Under the pieces are notes generated by a model. That model made no database searches. It was not told where the DNA came from and saw only the letters and a program-made list of their open reading frames with translations. This document shows positions 1 through 5,736 of a stretch of DNA of 5,736 nucleotides, in pieces. Both the position numbers and the translations under genes were made by a program. Within the stretch, counting starts at the first letter, position 1, and every line of letters starts with the position of its first letter. Source of the stretch: Streptomyces violaceus (lineage in GTDB: Bacteria > Actinomycetota > Actinomycetes > Streptomycetales > Streptomycetaceae); assembly GCA_000715635.1 (NCBI GenBank), contig KL569194.1:24768-30503 (forward strand), given 5' to 3'.

Positions 1-1
1 G

Positions 2-574
2 CAGGGGGAGCACCGGGAGATCAACGCCGAGGAGACCGCGGAACTCCTGCGCGACGCCTCCTCGGTGATCATCACGCCGGGTTACGGCATGGCGGTCGCC
101 CAGGCCCAGTACCCGGTCGCCGAGCTGGCGCGCAAGCTGCGCGAGCGGGGCGTCGAGGTGCGCTTCGGCATCCACCCGGTCGCCGGCCGGCTGCCCGGGC
201 ACATGAACGTGCTGCTCGCCGAGGCGAACGTGCCCTACGACGTCGTCCTCGAAATGGACGAGATCAACGACAACTTCGCCGCCACCTCGGTCGTCCTGGT
301 CATCGGCGCCAACGACACGGTCAACCCGGCCGCAACCGACAACCCGGCCAGCCCGATCGCCGGCATGCCGGTGCTGCACGTGTGGGAGGCGGCCAACGTG
401 GTCGTCTTCAAGCGGTCGATGGCCGCCGGATACGCCGGTGTGCAGAACCCGCTGTTCTTCCGGGAGAACACCCAGATGCTCTTCGGCGACGCCAAGCAGC
501 GGGTGGAGGACATCCTGCGCGGCCTGGACGCCCTCGACGCGCCGGTCCCGGAGATGGCCGGCACGTCGCGCTGA
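2..574 (+). CDS. pntB: NAD(P) transhydrogenase subunit beta, 3' part (domain III)
   Basis: This is the C-terminal 190 residues of the beta subunit of the membrane-bound, proton-translocating NAD(P)+ transhydrogenase, which reduces NADP+ with NADH using the proton gradient. The gene enters from the left edge, so its start lies outside; the open frame continues upstream of the GTG at 65 with family-like residues ([17 protein letters not shown]). Everything visible belongs to the cytosolic NADP(H)-binding domain III. The nucleotide fingerprint [10 protein letters not shown] lies at partial residues 27-36, followed by [20 protein letters not shown], then [13 protein letters not shown] (about 102-109), and [16 protein letters not shown] near 137-152. 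All match the PntB family closely. No membrane helix is left in this fragment, as expected for domain III. The tail after [16 protein letters not shown] runs some 15 residues past the end of E. coli PntB as I recall it. It is convergent with argG. Identity is very secure; only the 5' part is missing. Confidence 0.97.
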   Translation, partial: QGEHREINAEETAELLRDASSVIITPGYGMAVAQAQYPVAELARKLRERGVEVRFGIHPVAGRLPGHMNVLLAEANVPYDVVLEMDEINDNFAATSVVLVIGANDTVNPAATDNPASPIAGMPVLHVWEAANVVVFKRSMAAGYAGVQNPLFFRENTQMLFGDAKQRVEDILRGLDALDAPVPEMAGTSR

Positions 575-580
575 GCCGAA

Positions 581-619
581 AAGGGCCGGCTCGACACCAA
601 CGGTGTTGAGCCGGCCCTT
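581..619. terminator. Bidirectional hairpin terminator between pntB and argG
   Basis: Arms 581-598 and 602-619 form an 18-bp stem closed by a 3-nt loop (aac); the only imperfection is one G-T (wobble) pair. It begins 6 nt after the pntB stop and lies 15 nt past the argG stop, almost filling the 60-nt gap between convergent genes. Read on the - strand (end of argG) the stem runs into a short TTTT, while the + strand reading has only TT then CC. Streptomyces terminators often lack a long U tract, so the placement and stem strength make a shared terminator the best reading. Termination itself is inferred. Confidence 0.85.
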
Positions 620-634
620 CCGTGCGGGGACCGG

Positions 635-2181
<1,547 letters not shown>

Positions 2182-2184
2182 AGC

Positions 2185-3177
2185 TCAGAAGACGTCCTGC
2201 CCGGAGCCCCCGAGCGCCCCGAGAATCCGCTCGGCGGCCAGGGTCGGCGTCAACTCGCCGTCCCTGACCCGCTGTTCGAGGGCCGGCGCCAGTGCCCGTA
2301 CCGCCGGGTCGGCCCGCAGGCGGCCGAGGAGCTCGTCGCGGACCATGGTCCAGGTCCAGTCGACCTGCTGGTCACGGCGCTTGGCGGCGAGGCGGCCGGT
2401 CGAGTCCAGCAGGGTGCGGTGCTGTTCGAGGCGCTCCCACACGGTGTCCAGGCCGGCCGACTCGCGGGCGCTGCAGCTGAGCACGGGCGGGGTCCAGGCC
2501 GCGTCCTTGCCGTGCATCAGCCGCAGCGCGCCCGCCAGCTCACGCGCGGCGGCGCGGGCGTCGCGCTCGTGCGGGCCGTCCGCCTTGTTGACGGCGATCA
2601 CGTCGGCCAGCTCCAGGACGCCCTTCTTGATGCCCTGGAGCTGATCGCCCGTGCGGGCGAGGGTGAGCAGCAGGAAGGAGTCGACCATGTTCGCGACCGC
2701 GGTCTCGGACTGGCCGACGCCGACCGTCTCCACCAGGATCACGTCGTAGCCGGCCGCCTCCATCACCACGATCGACTCACGGGTCGCCTTGGCCACTCCG
2801 CCCAGCGTGCCCGCGGTGGGGGAGGGACGGACGAAGGCCGCCGGGTCCACTGCCAGGCGTTCCATACGCGTCTTGTCGCCGAGGATCGAGCCGCCCGTAC
2901 GGCTGGAGGAGGGGTCGACCGCGAGGACGGCCACCCGGTGCCCGAGCGAGGTCAGCAGCGTGCCGAACGCGTCGATGAACGTCGACTTGCCCACGCCCGG
3001 CACCCCGCTGACGCCGATCCGCCGGGCCCGCCCGCTGTGCGGCAGCAGCTCGGTCAGCAACTCCTGGGCCAGCGCCCGGTGCTGGGGCCGGGTGGACTCG
3101 ACGAGCGTGATGGCGCGGGCGATGATCGCCCGCTTCCCGTCGAGTACGCCCTTCACATACGCGTCGACCTCGATCAC
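2185..3177 (-). CDS. meaB: Methylmalonyl-CoA mutase-associated GTPase MeaB
   Basis: MeaB is a G3E-family P-loop GTPase (the bacterial counterpart of human MMAA) that binds methylmalonyl-CoA mutase. It couples GTP hydrolysis to correct adenosylcobalamin loading and protects the enzyme from inactivation. The 330-residue protein is full length for the family. Visible are a helical N-terminal arm (1-50), Walker [10 protein letters not shown] at 58-66, the nucleotide-responsive stretch [19 protein letters not shown] at 87-105, the Walker B/switch segment [14 protein letters not shown] at 145-158, and the guanine-specificity motif NKAD at 197-200. A helical C-terminal part, which mediates dimerisation in known MeaB structures, follows. 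Start: GTG at 3177-3175 overlaps the mutB stop (GTGA). This gives a normal N-terminus, and only a weak GAG precedes it, so translation is probably coupled to mutB. Its place directly behind mutB argues for MeaB rather than the related ArgK-labelled kinase, an old misnomer for this family. Confidence 0.96.
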   Translation of the reverse strand: MIEVDAYVKGVLDGKRAIIARAITLVESTRPQHRALAQELLTELLPHSGRARRIGVSGVPGVGKSTFIDAFGTLLTSLGHRVAVLAVDPSSSRTGGSILGDKTRMERLAVDPAAFVRPSPTAGTLGGVAKATRESIVVMEAAGYDVILVETVGVGQSETAVANMVDSFLLLTLARTGDQLQGIKKGVLELADVIAVNKADGPHERDARAAARELAGALRLMHGKDAAWTPPVLSCSARESAGLDTVWERLEQHRTLLDSTGRLAAKRRDQQVDWTWTMVRDELLGRLRADPAVRALAPALEQRVRDGELTPTLAAERILGALGGSGQDVF

Positions 3178-5348
3178 AGCTCGTGCCCGAGGTCGCCCGC
3201 CAGCCCCTTCACCAGGTCGTACGCCGCGTCCGGGATCACTGTCCCCGGCGGGAAGACGGCCGCCGCGCCCATCTCCAGCAGCGTGGGCACGTCCTGCGGC
3301 GGGATCACCCCGCCGACCACGATCATGATGTCCTCGCGCCCCTCCTCGGCGAGCTGCTCACGCAGCGCCGGTACGAGGGTGAGGTGACCGGCCGCCAGCG
3401 ACGAGACCCCGACGATGTGCACATCCGCCTCGACGGCCTGCCGGGCCACCTCCGCGGGGGTCTGGAACAGCGGGCCGACGTCCACGTCGAAGCCGAGGTC
3501 GGCGAAGGCGGTGGCGATCACCTTCTGGCCGCGGTCGTGGCCGTCCTGGCCCATCTTGGCGACCAGGATGCGCGGACGACGGCCCTCGGCCTCCTCGAAG
3601 TCGGACACGAGGGTGCGGGTGCGGTCCACGGACGGGGACTCTCCGGCTTCGTTGCGGTACACGCCGGTGATGGTACGGATCTGGCTCGCGTGCCGCCCGT
3701 ACACCTTCTCCAGGGCGTCGGAGATCTCCCCGACGGTGGCCTTGGCGCGGGCGGCGTTCACCGCCAGTTCCAGCAGGTTGCCCTCGCCCCCGGCGGCCCG
3801 GGTCAGCGCCTCCAGCGCCTCCCGGCAGGCGGTCTCGTCCCGCTCCTCACGCAGCCGCCGCAGCTTCTCGATCTGCTGGGCCCGCACGGAGGAGTTGTCG
3901 ACCTTGAGCACGTCGATCTGCTCGTCGGTCTCCACCCGGTACTTGTTGACGCCGATGACCGGCTGGCGACCGGAGTCGATCCGGGCCTGGGTGCGGGCCG
4001 CGGCCTCCTCGATGCGCAGCTTGGGGATGCCCGCGTCGATGGCCTTGGCCATGCCGCCCGCGGCCTCGACCTCCTGGATGTGCTGCCAGGCGCGACGCGC
4101 GAGGTCGTACGTCAGTTTCTCCACGTACGCGCTGCCGCCCCACGGGTCGATCACCCGGTTCGTGCCGGACTCCTGCTGGAGCAGCAGCTGCGTGTTGCGG
4201 GCGATGCGCGCCGAGAAGTCGGTGGGCAGCGCGAGGGCCTCGTCGAGGGCGTTGGTGTGCAGCGACTGCGTGTGCCCCTGGGTGGCCGCCATGGCCTCAA
4301 CGCAGGTGCGCGTCACGTTGTTGAACACGTCCTGCGCCGTCAGCGACCAGCCCGAGGTCTGCGAATGGGTGCGCAACGAAAGGGACTTGGCGTTCTGCGG
4401 GTCGAACTGCCTCACCAGTTTCGCCCACAGCAGGCGCGCCGCCCGCAGCTTGGCGACCTCCATGAAGAAGTTCATGCCGATCGCCCAGAAGAACGACAGC
4501 CGGGGCGCGAACGCGTCCACGTCCAGGCCGACTTCACGGCCCGCCCGGATGTACTCCACGCCGTCCGCGAGGGTGTACGCCAGCTCCAGGTCGGCCGTCG
4601 CGCCCGCCTCCTGGATGTGGTACCCGGAGATGGAGATGGAGTTGTAGCGGGGCATCCGCTGCGAGGTGAAGGCGAAGATGTCGGAGATGATCCGCATCGA
4701 CGGCTTCGGCGGATAGATGTAGGTGTTGCGGACCATGAACTCCTTGAGGATGTCGTTCTGGATGGTCCCGGCCAGCTTCTCGGGCGGTACGCCCTGTTCC
4801 TCGGCGGCGACGATGTAGAGCGCGAGGACCGGCAGTACGGCGCCGTTCATCGTCATCGACACGGTCATCTTGTCCAGCGGGATGCCGTCGAACAGTTGCC
4901 GCATGTCGTAGATCGAGTCGATGGCCACGCCCGCCATGCCGACGTCACCGGTCACCCGCGGGTGGTCGCTGTCGTAACCCCGGTGCGTGGGCAGGTCGAA
5001 GGCGATCGACAGGCCCTTCTGGCCGGCCGCGAGGTTGCGGCGGTAGAAGGCGTTGGACTCCTCGGCGGTGGAGAAGCCCGCGTACTGGCGGATCGTCCAG
5101 GGCTGGTTGACGTACATCGTCGGGTAGGGGCCGCGCAGATACGGAGCCGCGCCCGGGCGTGTGTCCAGGAAGTCCAGGCCCTCCAGGTCACGGCCGGTGT
5201 ACAGCGGCTTGACCGCGATGCCCTCCGGGGTCTCCCAGAGCAGGTCGTCCCCGCCGGACGCGTTCTTGACCGCCGTACGCCACTCGTCGGGCCCGCCGTC
5301 GGCGGCCGGGGAGCCCAGCTCGATCCCGGAGAAGTCGGGGATTCCCAT
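3174..5348 (-). CDS. mutB: Methylmalonyl-CoA mutase large (catalytic) subunit
   Basis: This is the catalytic subunit of heterodimeric, adenosylcobalamin-dependent methylmalonyl-CoA mutase, which interconverts (R)-methylmalonyl-CoA and succinyl-CoA by a radical carbon-skeleton rearrangement. The 724-residue length is standard. The TIM-barrel substrate domain spans roughly 40-560, with [21 protein letters not shown] at 77-97 and [16 protein letters not shown] at 117-132. A linker follows, then the C-terminal B12-binding domain (about 590-724) with the base-off/His-on motif DGHDRG at 602-607, so H604 is the predicted cobalt ligand, and a GGVIPPQD loop near 679. Y89, R207 and H244 fall at the same numbers as the catalytic residues of the Propionibacterium shermanii enzyme. 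Isobutyryl-CoA mutase instead has Phe and Gln at the first two. The ATG at 5348 overlaps the mutA stop (TGATG) and has GGGAG 7 nt upstream; the stop overlaps meaB. The protein shows no truncation or missing key residue. Confidence 0.97.
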   Translation of the reverse strand: MGIPDFSGIELGSPAADGGPDEWRTAVKNASGGDDLLWETPEGIAVKPLYTGRDLEGLDFLDTRPGAAPYLRGPYPTMYVNQPWTIRQYAGFSTAEESNAFYRRNLAAGQKGLSIAFDLPTHRGYDSDHPRVTGDVGMAGVAIDSIYDMRQLFDGIPLDKMTVSMTMNGAVLPVLALYIVAAEEQGVPPEKLAGTIQNDILKEFMVRNTYIYPPKPSMRIISDIFAFTSQRMPRYNSISISGYHIQEAGATADLELAYTLADGVEYIRAGREVGLDVDAFAPRLSFFWAIGMNFFMEVAKLRAARLLWAKLVRQFDPQNAKSLSLRTHSQTSGWSLTAQDVFNNVTRTCVEAMAATQGHTQSLHTNALDEALALPTDFSARIARNTQLLLQQESGTNRVIDPWGGSAYVEKLTYDLARRAWQHIQEVEAAGGMAKAIDAGIPKLRIEEAAARTQARIDSGRQPVIGVNKYRVETDEQIDVLKVDNSSVRAQQIEKLRRLREERDETACREALEALTRAAGGEGNLLELAVNAARAKATVGEISDALEKVYGRHASQIRTITGVYRNEAGESPSVDRTRTLVSDFEEAEGRRPRILVAKMGQDGHDRGQKVIATAFADLGFDVDVGPLFQTPAEVARQAVEADVHIVGVSSLAAGHLTLVPALREQLAEEGREDIMIVVGGVIPPQDVPTLLEMGAAAVFPPGTVIPDAAYDLVKGLAGDLGHEL

Positions 5349-5736
5349 CAGGACACTCCCATGCGGTCGAGGGTGGCGGACAGCACGGCGACGGCGTCAC
5401 AGCCCGCGAAGACGTACGAGTCGACACCGGGGTGGTTCCCCGGCCGCCCGGCGAGGAACACCTGCGCGGCGCCGGCGGCCTTGAGCTGCCCGGCCACCGC
5501 CTCCGCCCGCTCCTCGTACAGGGCGTCACTGGAGCACAGCACGGCCTCGCTCGCGCCGCTCTCCTCGAAGGTGCCCTCCGTGACGGGCTCGATGCCGCCC
5601 GCCTGGAAGAGGTTCGAGGCGAAGGTCAGGCGCGCGGTGTGGGCCGCGGCCGGGCCGATCGCGGCCAGGAAGATCCGGGGCCGGGAGCCGGTCGCCGCGA
5701 GGTGGGCGTCGGAGCGGGCGCGCAGCGCCTCGTACG
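5348..5736 (-). CDS. mutA: Methylmalonyl-CoA mutase small subunit, C-terminal part
   Basis: This is the last 128 residues of the non-catalytic small subunit that pairs with MutB. The gene runs off the right edge, so its start and barrel domain are not seen. The open frame is unbroken from the edge to TGA at 5348-5350; the ATG at 5542 is only an internal methionine. The fragment is a degenerate B12-binding-like domain. It aligns with MutB from RPRI onward (partial residue 18), but where MutB has DGHDRG this subunit has AAAHTA (29-34), so the cobalt-ligating motif is lost, as is known for small subunits. Further family-like stretches are [27 protein letters not shown] and [23 protein letters not shown]. 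The stop overlaps the mutB start by one base, indicating coupled translation and equimolar subunits. Confidence 0.93.
   Translation of the reverse strand, partial: YEALRARSDAHLAATGSRPRIFLAAIGPAAAHTARLTFASNLFQAGGIEPVTEGTFEESGASEAVLCSSDALYEERAEAVAGQLKAAGAAQVFLAGRPGNHPGVDSYVFAGCDAVAVLSATLDRMGVS
5356..5360 (-). promoter_or_regulatory. Ribosome binding site of mutB
   Basis: GGGAG on the - strand lies within the last codons of mutA, with 7 nt between it and the mutB ATG. It supports the ATG at 5348 over internal starts and lets ribosomes finishing mutA re-initiate on the overlapping TGATG. Confidence 0.7.

Noticed and set aside
2419..3387. 322-residue + strand open frame spanning meaB and the end of mutB
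   Set aside because: It crosses two real genes on the other strand, is Arg/Gly/His-rich and has no recognisable domain; a typical GC-driven shadow.
3415..4647. 410-residue + strand open frame antisense to mutB
   Set aside because: Ser/Arg/Ala-rich with no domain, opposite the conserved mutase core; explained by third-position GC bias of mutB.
4970..4982. Possible TTA (bldA-dependent) codon in mutB
   Set aside because: The TTA on the - strand falls across GGT TAC (Gly-Tyr) codons and is not in frame.
5348..5542. Short 64-residue gene starting at the ATG at 5542
   Set aside because: The same frame stays open and MutA-like to the right edge, so this ATG is an internal methionine of mutA.

Overview
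The window reads as chromosomal DNA of a high-GC actinomycete, most likely Streptomyces or a close relative. Codons end almost entirely in G or C, no TTA codon was found in the four genes, genes overlap by one to four bases, and the protein sequences look streptomycete. All the genes are metabolic. I see no mobile element, tRNA, rRNA, CRISPR array or unknown gene cluster.

Layout, left to right. (1) Positions 2-574, + strand: the 3' part of pntB, covering the whole NADP(H)-binding domain III of the proton-translocating transhydrogenase beta subunit. (2) Positions 575-634: a 60-nt convergent gap filled by a near-perfect 18-bp hairpin, probably a bidirectional terminator for pntB and argG. (3) Positions 635-2088, - strand: argG, a long-type argininosuccinate synthase. 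As given it carries a one-base deletion (between 1706 and 1707) inside the conserved WGDGST motif. The reading frame breaks at residue 128 and translation would stop after 162 residues, against 484 in the restored protein. (4) Positions 2089-2184: a short intergenic region with a probable tandem ArgR operator (two ARG boxes) over an AT-rich promoter whose predicted start point is the argG ATG itself, so the mRNA may be leaderless. Next to it is a 12-bp hairpin that probably terminates the upstream operon. (5) Positions 2185-5736, - strand: a tightly overlapping operon transcribed mutA (3' part only) - mutB - meaB, encoding the small and large subunits of adenosylcobalamin-dependent methylmalonyl-CoA mutase and its G-protein chaperone.

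How the genes work together. MutA and MutB interconvert (R)-methylmalonyl-CoA and succinyl-CoA, linking propionate, odd-chain and branched-chain carbon and polyketide extender units to the TCA cycle. MeaB gates cofactor loading and protects the enzyme from inactivation. The MutB active-site residues Y89, R207 and H244 are those of true methylmalonyl-CoA mutase, not isobutyryl-CoA mutase. ArgG (arginine synthesis) and PntB (NADPH supply) are neighbours with no evident pathway link to the mutase operon.

The two points most worth following up are the argG frameshift (real mutation or sequencing error) and the compact ARG-box/leaderless-promoter arrangement in front of argG. I found no previously undescribed system here.
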